Source: Nissolia schottii
Lineage: Eukaryota; Streptophyta; Magnoliopsida; Fabales; Fabaceae
Direction of reading: 5' to 3'
Length of the DNA: 64,000 nucleotides
Assembly (NCBI GenBank): GCA_003254905.1
Contig: QANU01064758.1
Location: forward strand, 91,554 to 155,553
Below the pieces are notes generated by a model. That model searched no databases, was not told where the DNA came from, and saw nothing but the letters and a program-made list of their open reading frames with translations. This document shows, one piece after another, positions 10,826 to 21,782 of this stretch. Every line of letters starts with the position of its first letter. Position 1 is the first letter of the stretch. The position numbers and the translations under genes were made by a program.

Positions 10826-12948
10826 CGCATGAGAGAGTCTCAAAGTTAGCATGCATAAAGTATGAAATGAATGAATATGCAATGATATGATGAATGAGCA
10901 TGTAATGTATAAGTATATGATAATGTATATGAGCATGTGTATGAAGTAAGTACCGTCAAGAGAACGCTCGAGACGGCTATGTATGTACGCAAGAAAAGTT
11001 AACAAGCACGAGAACTTAGATAAGCAAGACTAGTTCCCCAGTCACACCTAGTAAATTAGATAAAGTCGTTCAGGACCTTAAGCCAGATAATAATCAGCAG
11101 GATGTTAGTATGCATGTTCACTTAGAAACACCTGAGCGGCCTGGTTAATAAGTGAGAAAAGAGATCCCCTACTCTAAGGTTAACCACTGAGGACGACTGT
11201 TCTCACCCCCACTCGCTTATGCTTCCAGGAGCAGGCGAAGATTATGAAAGCCACGAGGAGCCCTATGAGGAGCTGCATGGGGAGCAGTGATGGCATGAGG
11301 ACGGTTTAGCAGAAGACCACTCTTTTTGATATGTATTCGATCATGTATTTTGATGCATGTATATAACACGTGTGTAAATTATTATATTACTCTACTGTTG
11401 ATGTAAATATTGGTGATGGACCAGCTACTTGCTTATGTAATTATGTATGCCAGTAATGATCATTACTCTTAAACTTAAGCTCTATCGTTTGTATTATATG
11501 CTTTACTTCACGCGCGGCTCATACTTTGTAAATAAATTAACCAGTGGAAAAAGTTTTAAAATGGTCCATATTTTCCTTAATCTTGTATTTTCGAAAGATA
11601 ATAAAGGACTATAAGTAATCCCACCAAATGATTAACAACCTAGTGAGCTTTGCGTACTACTCGAGGTTATGCAGTTAGCTAGGGTGTTACAATAAGTACA
11701 CCTCCGGTAGCGTCGAAAGGGCATGCCGGTTATGGAAACAAGGAATAATGATAAGTACACCTCTGGTAGCGTCGATCGGGCATGCCAGTAGTGGAAAACT
11801 CCCCTGGTAGTGTCGATAGGGCATGCCAATGGGACAAATGTTTTCCTAGCTGCGTCGATAGGGCTGGCAAGAAAGACAAGTCCAACCTTTGGACTATCCC
11901 TTTCGAAGCAGAAGGACAACGATAGATCCTCTCGCCATTCAAAGCAGAAGAATGGATACTCTTATCGTGAATGATGACTATTTCGTGGGAAGCAGAACTA
12001 CTCAGTTTAAGCGCTAGCCTGGTCCTCACAATACTGAGTTAGAATGTAGCTTGCAGTAGTAAGGCCACCATTACAAGGGGGTTAGGCTTGAGTATGTGAA
12101 GCTATGTGATTTATGTAATATACAATTGTACGTAAGTGGATGTGCGCAGAAGCTTATAATTAAAATGGGCACGGTTATAAGTGGACGCAAGTTGAAGCTT
12201 ATTTTGTGAATTATGTCAGTAGATGTGACCTAAGAGTTGGGATAGAGAACAGATGGCATAGATAATGAAGAATAGTTCCCCAATCACACAGTAAACAAGA
12301 TAAAGTTGCTCAAGCTTAGCATGGATCTTAATAACTAGTAGGGATATAGTATAACTGTGACACCTAGAAACCCCTGAGCGGCATGGATCATAAGTGAAAG
12401 TAAAAGATTCTCCAAACCCCGAGGTTTCCCACTGAGAATGCAATGTTTCACCCCACTCATTTATGACTTTAGGATTGGACCTTGAACAAGGAACGGGAAC
12501 CCCAGCAGAGCAGTATCGGGAAGAGGCGAACGAGGAGCAGGACAGCCAGTATTAAACTAGGGGTGTTATGTTAACTTTAGAAAATAGACTACATGTTTTT
12601 GTACTATGTTCTTATGTCCCTGTACGTGACAACGACTGTACTATATGTGTAACTGTTGGTGTATGTATGACATGGACCACTTGTTGATATGTGTTATGAA
12701 TGTTGAGTATGTCCAACTAATATTAGTTAATCATCTTACGTTATCGTTCGCTTCATGCGTTATCACGTGGACACGGCTCATAATGTACATTAAGATACGT
12801 ACCAAGAAAATTTTTAATTGGTCCATATTTTGGGTAACTCTATTTTTAAACACATATTCAGGACTAAGTATTATCCCAACAAAAGTGGACAACAACTTAG
12901 TAAGCAAGTTTGCGATTTAATCATAGACTAGCTAGCTAGGGTGTTACA

Positions 12949-13575
12949 TGATTTATTTCATGGAAAAAAGTACCCTTTTTAAAAAGCAATAATATTTTAA
13001 AAAGCAAAACAAAAAACAAAATGCCCCAACCTTGACGTGAAAACCCTACCATCGTGGTTTTTCTGTACCATTCTTCCCTTTAGTGTTTGCCACAACCGCA
13101 GCCATGACTGCTTCGACCACACTAGTTGGAACATTGTGCTGGACCTCCTCTTGAGGCAGATTGATAACACGAAGAAAAAGAAAAAGAACATGGTGACAGC
13201 AACTTCATAGTGCGAGAGGGCGTGTAGTGGCAACAGTAGAGAATGAGAGAGCAACGACAACAATGGAGTGTGAGAGGGCGGTGGGGAAAGAAACCCTTGC
13301 AAGTAGATCCCTTGCTGGAGGTAATGACCTCATTTTTCAATTAATGTGAATAAAATAAAAGGCTTTATTATTTCAATAAGATACACTACTTTTTCATAAC
13401 ATTTATGCTAATGTCATTTCTTCTTTGCATTGCTTTTCTTTGTCTCTGCTCATGGGAAGACAAGTACTGGCAACAACATCCTCTAGAAAAAACAAAATAA
13501 GAGCTTCTGCACATTGTGCAAAACAATTCGTGAGTGAAATTTTGTTTCACAAATGGAAGTGATTATCAAAGTGGA
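12949..13575. other. Gene-free flank, no clear feature
   Basis: This sequence follows the 3' LTR. Short open frames on the minus strand (about 12997-13340) are proline- and serine-rich and resemble no known family. I see no transposon ends or RNA gene here. Confidence 0.4.
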
Positions 13576-13584
13576 TATTTATTT

Positions 13585-13956
13585 GCTGGTTTCTTATTTA
13601 CCATATGAGGTAAATACCACATGCTATTTAATTTTATCTATTTTTTATAATTTTTACAATTAAATTCATCAAATTTTATTATTATTTCATGTTCTACTAT
13701 AATATATTGATGAATTATATGATTTAATATAATGAATTAATAATTTTCAATAAAATATTTGTAGAGAGGTGCATCGCAAGTTCAAATGGTACACAAATCT
13801 CTAAAATTTTGATGATTTGACTGATGAAAAGTTTATTATGATCATATAGAACATGAAATAATAACAAAATTTGATGAATTTAATTCTAAAAATTAAAAAA
13901 AATTAATAAATTAAGTAGCATGAGGTATTTACCCATGAGATAGGTGACAAACCACC
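13585..13956. mobile_element. Mutator-type MITE with 9 bp target duplication
   Basis: A 372 bp element has long inverted ends. The left arm (GGTTTC, then GAGGTAAATACC and CATGCTATTTAAT) pairs with the right arm over about 130 bp. The flanks are a perfect 9 bp repeat, TATTTATTT, at 13576-13584 and 13957-13965. Long terminal inverted repeats with a 9 bp duplication are the hallmark of Mutator-like (MULE) MITEs. It has no coding capacity. Confidence 0.85.
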
Positions 13957-13965
13957 TATTTATTT

Positions 13966-15482
13966 TATCTATAAAATTTGATTTTGATACTTTCTCGTAA
14001 CAAAAAGGAATCGCAGTACTGTTGATTAACCACGACAGCAACACAATTGTGATAATAGAAGTGACATTAAAAAATAACACCAAGAGTTTGAGGCGCAGAA
14101 AGATGTCTAATAAATCCAAATTTACGGAGCTACCTCTCTGAAGTTGAAGTGAAAAAGCAAGGGTTAAGTGAGAAGGGAGGATATCGATTAAGATGAACAG
14201 GTTCTCTTTTACTATTAGTTTTTTTTTTAATTTTTAAATAAGGGCATTTTTGTCCATAAGATAGACCATGTGGCATATGTGTATTAATGGGCCTTTTGGA
14301 TGATAAAGTTAATCGAAGGTCTTAGTTGCACAGTTTGAAAATATTAGGGATGCAAATTGCACATTTTAAAATGTTAGGGGCTAAGTGCACATCAACAATG
14401 GTACAAAGGGGTAAATTTCTATTTACCGAATAATTTATAATGATATGAACCATTAGAAAATTAGTAAGTATTGACATATAAATTATTTAGAATGCTCTAT
14501 ATATTTTCAAAAGGGTTTAAAAGTATTAAAAATTAGTAGTTTGATATCAATAAAAATATTAGAATATTATTATAAATATTAAATTTTATACATATATATG
14601 TCGTGTTCATGTCCTATCAAGTTTTAAAATTGGTGTGTCATTGTGTCCTGTGTCCTTGCCTATGTCGGTGTTCAAACCTTTTGATACGTGCACAATGGGG
14701 GTAAAAATAGTAAATAAATTGGACATTACATCACTAGAGGATAATATGGAGATTTCAACATGCTACGAATTGACGTTATCTTATTCAGACTGTGTTGGGT
14801 CATTATCTTATTTTAGTTATGTTTTATTTATTTATTTTAAGTATTCAGAACATTTAAATTTAGTTTATTTTATTAGTCAAATCTTAAGTCTATTGTTATG
14901 GGGCTCTTATCGTTAGTTTAAATTAGATTTATCTTTTGTTTTATCTTTAGTTTAAATTTGTATCTAATGTAAGAGGTTATATATACCTCATAAACTAATA
15001 CAAAGAAGAACAACTTTTGATGAATAAAATTTCATATTGTTTTCTCTTTAGAAAATTTTCTTTGTAAATGCGATATCTCTTTGTGTGTGCAAGGTGAGTG
15101 ATTTGCTTTGCTTGTTGCATCAAGAAAATAGATAATCTCATTCTAAGGTAATCTCAAATTATTTTCTTTATCCCAATTATCTATGTTTCTAAGGGCAAGT
15201 TTCCTAGACGTTTAGTAGCGATGGTGTTAATCATATTCTTTGTTCTGAGTTAAAGTGTGTGTTGGAGTTTCAAGATCTTTATATCCTTGGTATTCTGCAT
15301 CACCTTTGCTCCTTTTACCAAAAAAGTCTAATTACTATCCACTTCAATTTATATGTATGGCTTTTCAAATAATACAAGAAATAATCAATTATTTTTATCT
15401 ATGTAGCAAAATTTAATTGGATGTTAGTGTGCAACTGTTAGTAGATTGTAATCAAACAAAATTAGAAACTTTTTATAGCAAT
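13966..15482. other. AT-rich gene-free DNA, possible LTR remnant
   Basis: No gene is supported. Around 14900-15200 a TATATATACC box is followed by a transcript-like AT and CT-rich stretch, which resembles the promoter part of an LTR, but no TG/CA ends or duplication could be placed. The short open frame at 14635-14916 has no recognisable domain. Confidence 0.35.
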
Positions 15483-15709
15483 TGTTATAAAATATTATTA
15501 ATGTGGGTGTCCATATCCCAATTTGGTTACTATCTAATTAGATAGATATATGTTGATATTATAGAGATTTGATGTGATCTTATGTATTCTTATCCTTAAG
15601 TTATAAATAGACCTTTGAGTGTTCATTATATAACACGCCATTGAGATTATCAATAGAAGAAAGCTCCCCTCTTTCTTCTCTATTCTTTCTCTCATAACAT
15701 GTTGTCAGC
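15483..15709 (+). mobile_element. Copia LTR (227 bp) followed by a decayed PBS
   Basis: The LTR begins TGTTATAAAATATTATTAATG and ends CTCATAACA. Inside are TTATAAATAGACC, the repeat-type stretch GAGATTATCAATAGAAGAAAG and a CT-rich tail, all typical of Ty1/copia LTRs. The following TGTTGTCAGCAA resembles the usual copia primer site TGGTATCAGAGC, so this would be a 5' LTR. A second copy at 27167-27703 is clearly related. The two could be the LTRs of one element, but the flanking 5-mers (GCAAT and AGAAC) do not match. Confidence 0.75.
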
Positions 15710-16109
15710 AATATGCTCTATGTAATTCGAAGAATCAATTTCCTTTGAAAATTAATTTTACAAGGCAATAATTTTCTTTTTAATTTTTTTCTATTGGCAC
15801 CATAGAATCAATCCATTACATTTTTTTCTTCTCTTTCTATTGATTCTAAAACTATGAAATATTTTTTTTATACAAAGCCAATATAAATTGAATAGGGAGC
15901 TACTAAATAAGCACCTCTCAAATGCCTCCAAGTTTGAGTTTCCAAAATAGAAATATAAATAGGACGTTTTACATTTGTGTGTATAAATATTCAATTTTTT
16001 TTTGTATCCCTTTTATTTTATATTATATTTATGTTATTAACTATGATTTATTAAAACGTCATTCTTTAATATTATTCTGTTCCTTTTTTTAAAAATATCA
16101 TTCCTATAA

Positions 16110-16412
16110 ATGAATGGTAGAAGTACCTATGAAAAAATATAAGCATTTCGTGAAGTGAATGATAATGGTACAGATGAAAAAATATAATCATTCTCAGAAG
16201 TAAATGGAATTGTACCTATAGCCATTGCTAGAAATGAACGACAATCATACTCATTCCCAAAAGTGAATCGTGATTAATGATATTCATTCACTTAAGTGAA
16301 TGATAATGATACCTTTAAGAAAATAAAATCATTCCCTAAAGTGAATGGTAATGGTACGTATAAGAAAATAGAACTATTCCCTAAAGTGAATAATAACAAT
16401 ACATATAAGAAA
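16110..16412. repeat. Degenerate tandem array of about 45 bp palindromic units
   Basis: Units of the type ATCATTCCCTAAAGTGAATGGTAATGGTAC recur at 32-45 bp spacing (GTGAAT near 16155, 16200, 16264, 16297, 16341 and 16386). Each centres on an inverted repeat, and the best is the palindrome CATTCACTTAAGTGAATG near 16285. The array continues at 16877-17031 and 25008-25320, so a MITE and a large LTR have split what was one minisatellite. Confidence 0.75.
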
Positions 16413-16876
16413 GAGTTAAATATGCTTTTAATATCTCATAAATTATAAATTTTGTGTTTTACCCTTCATAATTTTTTTGCGAAAAATTGTCCATCATAAA
16501 TTTTTGTAAGGTTTTACTCTTTGCCATCATATTGAGTCTTTAATTGCTGACGTAACAGTTAAGTAAGCCATGTGCACGACACATGACCACTAAACCATAC
16601 CCTTTACCCAAACCCGACCAACCTAATGATAAAAACTAATGATGATGGGTGAGCATGAGAGAGGGTGAGGGTTCATTAAGTCGGGTCGGGTTTGGGTAAA
16701 GGGGTGTGGTGTAGTAGTCACGTGTCGTGCCATGTCAGCAGTTAGCGGCTCATCATGACGACAATAACTAAAACCTTATAAAAAAAGTTTATGATGGACA
16801 ATTTTTCGTAAAAAAAATTTATGACGGGTAAAACACAAAATTTGAGATTTGTGAGAAACTAAAATCATATTTAATC
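16413..16876. mobile_element. Foldback-like MITE with long inverted ends
   Basis: A 464 bp element whose left arm reads GAGTTAAATATGCTTTTAAT and continues through TTTTGTGTTTTACCC and GAAAAATTGTCCATCATAAA. The right arm is its inverted copy, starting GATTAAATATGATTTTAG on the opposite strand. The arms pair over more than 100 bp. The surrounding 45 bp repeats continue on both sides. Flanking A/T-rich sequence allows an imperfect 9-10 bp duplication (ATATAAGAAA and AAATAAAAAA), which suits a Mutator-like origin but is not decisive. Confidence 0.75.
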
Positions 16877-18249
16877 AAATAAAAAATATAAAATTATTCC
16901 CTAGAGTGAATGATAATTATATTATGAAAAGACAACTATTTCTAGAAGTGAATGGTAGTTATATCTATGAGAACATATAATCATTCCCAGAAGTGAATGA
17001 TAATTATACATATAATCAAACATATGAGAACTGTAACATCCCGCTCCTTTCTTAGTGAAAATTTCCCCGGTTAACTGTTCGTAGAGCATCTTATATAGGT
17101 TAACATGCAGAGATTAATAGAAATTTATCTGCTTAGTTTCTCAAATTTCTGATGACACTCAAATAGTTCCTCATGACCCTTAGAATTTAGTGGAAAAATC
17201 AAACCGTCGGAAAAATGGAGTTTCGTTCAATTTTGGACGATTCCGCAGACACTAGAACAGTCCCGTTTGGCCCCGTTTAGCCAGTAGAACTATGCAGCGG
17301 GCTCCAATCATGGGAAACCATACCTTATGGGGGAAAAGATGATAAAACCCCTAGAGCAACCCCAAATTGTTACTAGAAAGCTTTGGCGATCGCGGAAATG
17401 CCAGCGGAACGGCCCTATTTGGACACCGACGAGAGATAACCGGTCAAAGGTATCTGTGAAAAATACTCCTCCAGAGAAAAATTCACAAATGCTTTGAAGT
17501 GATCATACCTTTGTGTAGAAGGGAATGAGAAGATCGTGACGGTATAAGCAGAATATTTTTCGGACGACCATGCGCGACGCACCAGGACTACGAACGACCA
17601 AAAACGAGCGAAACGGGACCGGGTGGGCCCCACACCTGCATTGACCACGTGATTGAATCAGATTCCAAGGGAAAATAATTAAAAATTCAATTACTATTCA
17701 TTGATTTGACCTTTGAATTATCTTTTGAATTAATTAATTAGTAAAGAAAATAGAAAATGGCATTTTGGGGACAAAATTGGAAGACCAATCTGCCCCCAAA
17801 ACCCACGACCTCCTCTCTATTAATAGCCCCCATGTTTGTTCTTTTTCACATATTCCTCACCTTGCCGAAACTCTGCCGAAAAATCGTTCGGTCCGAGAAC
17901 ACTGTCAAAATCAGGATACCGATTCAAGAGGCAATTCACCCAAGGATCCCACATCTCTTCCACCCTCTCCAGCCTTCTTTGCAGCCCCAACAAAGTGGGT
18001 AAACTTGGTTTGCTCATCTCCTTGGAGCTTGTGTTGTTTATGTTTGCTTGTGATAATTATGTGAACTATGATGAATTTTGTTAGAAATGTTATGCTAGGA
18101 ATTAGGAGTGATTCTGAAGGGTCTTGTGACCTAGACTAGATAGGATTTTAATGGTTGGAATATGTGTGAAAACCTCAAGAAGGATCCATGGACAAAGGGG
18201 GAAAGAAAGCAAGAAAAACAAAGGTGCAGGTTTCAGTTTCGTCCAAGTA

Positions 18250-18483
18250 CCGCTGAGCGGCCCCATGAGCCGCCGAGCAGACTCATGAACCGCTGAGCGG
18301 GACTGGACTCCGTTGAGCGAATGGAACAGAAAACATTTTTGACATGTGGACTCTAGGGCGCTGAGCGGCCATCAGGCACCGCTGAGCGGCCTAGGGCTGA
18401 AACCTAAGGATAAGGATGGAAAATATTTCTGAAGTGTGAAAACTTTCAGGGACCGCTGAGCGGACAACATGGGCGCTGAGCAG
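18250..18483 (+). repeat. CCGCTGAGCGG palindrome array in LTR
   Basis: Copies start at 18250, 18270, 18290 and 18310 (exactly 20 bp apart), then at 18358, 18379, 18453 and 18473. Spacers in the first block share CATGA. The array lies about 432-665 bp downstream of the TATA region, as in the sister LTR at 8555. Confidence 0.93.
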
Positions 18484-20570
18484 CCTGAAACTTAACCATT
18501 TTTACGAAACAAGGTTTATGAAAGTTGTCCGGGGCACACATTTCCAACACTTATTAAGCTGACTAATATGCATGAAGTATGTTTATAATGATGTATGAGG
18601 AACATTGCATGAGGTATGTTTATGATGATGTGTGTAGAACATTTCATGAGGTATGCTTATGATGAGGTATGTAGAACATTGTATATAGATGATTTATGAG
18701 TAGAATGATTATAATGTCATGCATCATGAGGACCGGGTTGTCATGTAAGTGTTAGGACGACCCTAGAGAACTAGAGGTTCATCACCTAATATGTAAAGAG
18801 CATAACTGAACACTAGGGAACGAGTATGTAGTTATACGACAAGATTCCTTTCTCTTGGCACGTCTACGAACACGCCCCTCACCAGTCCTAAAAGGGTGGA
18901 TTGGTCAATGATGCTACCTCACCAGTCCCAAAAGGGTGGACCGGTCAATGAGGTTAATGGCATGATGATGAGATATGAGGATGAGCTATGATGAGATATG
19001 AGGAGATATGATGATGAGATATGAGTCCCTGCTTGGTTACGTCAAAAGGGTACGGACCCCCACCTCCCTACTTGTAGGAAGGGTAGCCCGCTTGATTGGC
19101 GATGATGGTCACAGACCCCATCGATGGATTGCAACCACTCTGGTGTGAGCGCAGTCGGGTCATCGTCAAGCTAGGAACAGAAGTGGTTGTAGCTGTCAAC
19201 CACAACTGCATGGGCGTGGGACCAATGTACGAAGAAGGACGCTACCCCGGGTGAGCCGGCATGCGTAAGAGATCCCCATGTTCCCCAAGCATGAGTATAT
19301 GATGAATAAGTTACATGAGTATATGATGAAAGAGTTTATGATGCATAAGTGTATGATAATGTATGTAAGTCTATGTAGTCGTCAAGAGAACGCTCGAGAC
19401 GGCCTATGTATATACGCGAAGTAAAGATAATGAGCACGAGAACGTAGCTAAGAAAGATTAGATCCCCCAGTCACATAGTAAAGTAGATAAAGTCGTTCAG
19501 GACTTTAAGCCAGATAATAATCAGTAGGATGTTAGTATGCATGTAAACATAGAGATCTCCTGAGCGGCCTAGTTCATAAGTGAGTAAAGAAGTACCCCCG
19601 CACCAAGGTTAACCACTGAGGACGACTGTTCTCACCCCCACTCGCTTATGCTTCTAGGAGCAGGTGAAGATGTTGAGAGCTACGAGGAGTCCTGTAACAT
19701 CCCGCATTTTTCCCCCTTGGTAAAAAGTTCGTAAAAATAAATAAAGCAATGTATAAATGAATTTAGAAAGAAGAAAAACATTACAAGCGTATCCCTTAGT
19801 GAGAATTTTCCCAAACAACTGTTCATAGAGCCCTTTGTAGAAGTTGACTTATCGGGGTCAGTAGAAATTACTTTGTTGGGAATTTCCAAATTCTGCTGAT
19901 ACTCAAATGATTCCTCTCGACCTCTAGAGATGGATGAAAAACCTAAAGTGTTGGTAAAAAGGAAATCGGTTCAGTTTCGGACGATTTCGCAGACACTAGA
20001 ACAGTCCCGTTCGGCCCCGTTTAGCCAGTAGAACTGAGCAAAGGGCCTCAAGTCTCTGGAAATCCTACTTTAGGGAGGGAAAGTTCCCAAAATACCTTAG
20101 ATTATCCATAGACCTCATTAGGAAAATGAGTGAGAGCCGGCGACCGCCGAAACGCTAGCGGAACGGTCCCGTTCGGACACCGGCGAGAAATAACGGGTCA
20201 AAGGTATCTGTGAAAAATACTCCTCCGGAAAAAAATTCACAAATGTCTTAAACCAATAATATTCTCATGTAGGGGAAATTAGAGGATCGCGACGGTATAA
20301 GCAGAATATTTTTCGGACGACCGTGCGCGACGCACCGACACTGCAAGCGATAAAACACGAGCGAAACGGAACTGGGAGAAAGCCAAAATTTGGGCAGCCC
20401 ACGTGACGAATCAGATTTGCCAAGGAAATTAATTTAAAATCCCATTTACTATTCATGATGTGACATTTCCATTATCTTCCAAATTAATTAAATTATAAAG
20501 AAAATGAAAAAGGGCAAAATTGTAAATAAGAATAGGGGCAAAAAGGTAATTTTAAGGGGAAGCTCTTGGC

Positions 20571-20579
20571 TATAAATAG
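20571..20579 (+). promoter_or_regulatory. LTR TATA box
   Basis: TATAAATAG sits in the same surroundings as at 9339, about 880 bp from the LTR start. It is 426 bp upstream of the palindrome array of this LTR. Confidence 0.7.
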
Positions 20580-20996
20580 CCAGCCCCATAACCAGAAAAA
20601 TGCAAGAAAATCCTCTCCTAAGCCGAAACTCTGTCCGTGTGCCGCGGTTACCCTGCAGAAACTCTGCTAGACGCTTGGATCGCGCTCAAGGCTTGGAGGA
20701 CTGCTCTCCCCCATCCTTCTCATCACTGAATCTGCCTTCAAGGGGTGGGTAACTATGGCTACTCACCTCCTTGGTGGTGGTTATGTGTTTATGTCTTTGT
20801 TTGCTTATGTTTATGTATGATTATGTATGCTAGAACTCATGCTAGGATAGGAAGATGATTCTGAAGGGTCTTGTGACCTGGATTAGATAGGTTTTGATAG
20901 TTCGAATATGTGTGAAAACCTCAAGGAGTAACCATGAGCAAAGGGTAAGAGAAAGGAAAGAAAATAAAGCATTTGATTTTTAGTTTCGCCCAGTGA

Positions 20997-21108
20997 CCGC
21001 TGAGCGGCCCTTGGTACCGCTGAGTGGCGTGTATCGCTAAGCAGTCCCAAGTCACCGCTGAGCACTCTGGCTCAAACCGCTGAGCGGCCCTAGGGTACCG
21101 CTGAGCGG
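20997..21108 (+). repeat. CCGCTGAGCGG palindrome array in LTR
   Basis: Six copies start at about 20997, 21017, 21034, 21055, 21077 and 21098. Four of the six keep the CCGCTGAG start. Spacing is 17-22 bp, mostly 20-22. Confidence 0.9.
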
Positions 21109-21492
21109 TCTGAGACCTAACTTTGTTATGGAAGCTGTTTTGAGGCACATAGTCCAACAAGTTATGATTTAAATGATGAGTATGACTGAAGTATGTGAAC
21201 TATGTGATGTAGTATGTCCATGCATTATGATTATTTAAAGCAATATGTTACCATGTCATGCATCATGTTAAGGTACATTTAGAGGATTAGAAGTTAATCA
21301 AGTAATGAGTAAAGATTATAATTGAAATGAACCATAGGGAACAAGTCATCTCATGATATGTGCAAAGATCAACATTGAACGTTAAAGAAAAAGGATATAG
21401 TTATGTTAGTAGGAAAGTCTAAGTAGAACAAGTAAACAGTAATAAGAACAGATTAACAAGTAAAGAAGAGCAGAACAGACAATTAGATATTA

Positions 21493-21782
21493 GTCCGTTT
21501 CCGGTCTTGCTGTGAGGGCAGACCCTTCGCCACCTGGTGAGCGGGTGGAGTCATGTTGTCTCGAGGAACAGGCAGAAAAGGTTAGGTCGTATACCACCAG
21601 GGGACGAGTCCCAAGGTGTACGAGCAGGTGTGGACAAGTCCGCTTCCGGTGACGCTGTCAGGGCGGCCCCTCGCCACCCAGAGATCGGGTGGAGTTATGT
21701 TGCCTCGAGAAACAGACAGAAAAGGTTAAGTCGTGCACCACCACGGGACGAGTCCCAAGGTGTACGAGGAGGTGTGGACCAG
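21493..21782 (+). repeat. 145 bp tandem duplication in LTR
   Basis: Two adjacent units (21493-21637 and 21638-21782) both begin GTCCGYTTCCGG. They share GGGACGAGTCCCAAGGTGTA and the CTCGCCACC block. The open frame across them (21537-21821) is a by-product of the duplication; no known domain is seen. Confidence 0.85.

Larger units (their letters stand above)
8555..11691 (+). mobile_element. Solo LTR (3.14 kb) with perfect ATAAG target duplication
   Basis: The LTR runs from TGTAACATCCTGCTCC to GCTAGGGTGTTACA and is flanked by ATAAG at 8550-8554 and again at 11692-11696. The host LTR reads through this point. No internal coding region is present, so it is a solo LTR. It is nearly the same sequence as the LTR at 17032-24998. 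Recognisable parts are a TATA box (9339), a palindrome array (9782-9998), 24 bp repeats (10097-10206) and a triplicated block (10722-10825). Confidence 0.95.
1631..12948 (+). mobile_element. Decayed Tekay-lineage chromovirus: pol 3' part plus 3' LTR
   Basis: Domains run RT end, RNase H, integrase zinc finger, integrase core, integrase C-terminus and chromodomain, then a polypurine tract and a roughly 3 kb LTR. This order, the C-terminal chromodomain and the long LTR point to the Tekay (Del) clade of Ty3/gypsy chromoviruses. The copy is dead: it has in-frame stops, frameshifts and a deletion in the integrase core. It is broken by inverted LTRs at 1-1630 and 2745-5801 and by a direct LTR at 8555-11691. 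Its 5' LTR and gag would lie left of the window. Confidence 0.88.
6846..12948 (+). mobile_element. 3' LTR of the Tekay chromovirus, split by a nested LTR
   Basis: The LTR starts TAGAACATCACGC (expected TGTAACATCCCGC) straight after the polypurine tract and ends CTAGGGTGTTACA at 12948. Without the nested LTR (8555-11691) and one copy of its duplication it is about 2.96 kb. A TATA-like CCTATAAATAGCCC lies near 7430-7445. The middle holds a degenerate tandem duplication of about 170 bp (ATCAAAAACCTT near 8107 and 8280). This LTR has no palindrome array, unlike the LTRs nested in and around it. It shares the overall order of conserved blocks with them but is far diverged. Confidence 0.85.

Noticed and set aside
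8555..11691. A full non-autonomous DNA transposon with TGTAACA inverted ends
   Set aside because: The same sequence type follows a pol and polypurine tract at 6846, has a TATA box and 5 bp duplications, so it is an LTR; the short inverted ends are the usual TG..CA of LTRs.
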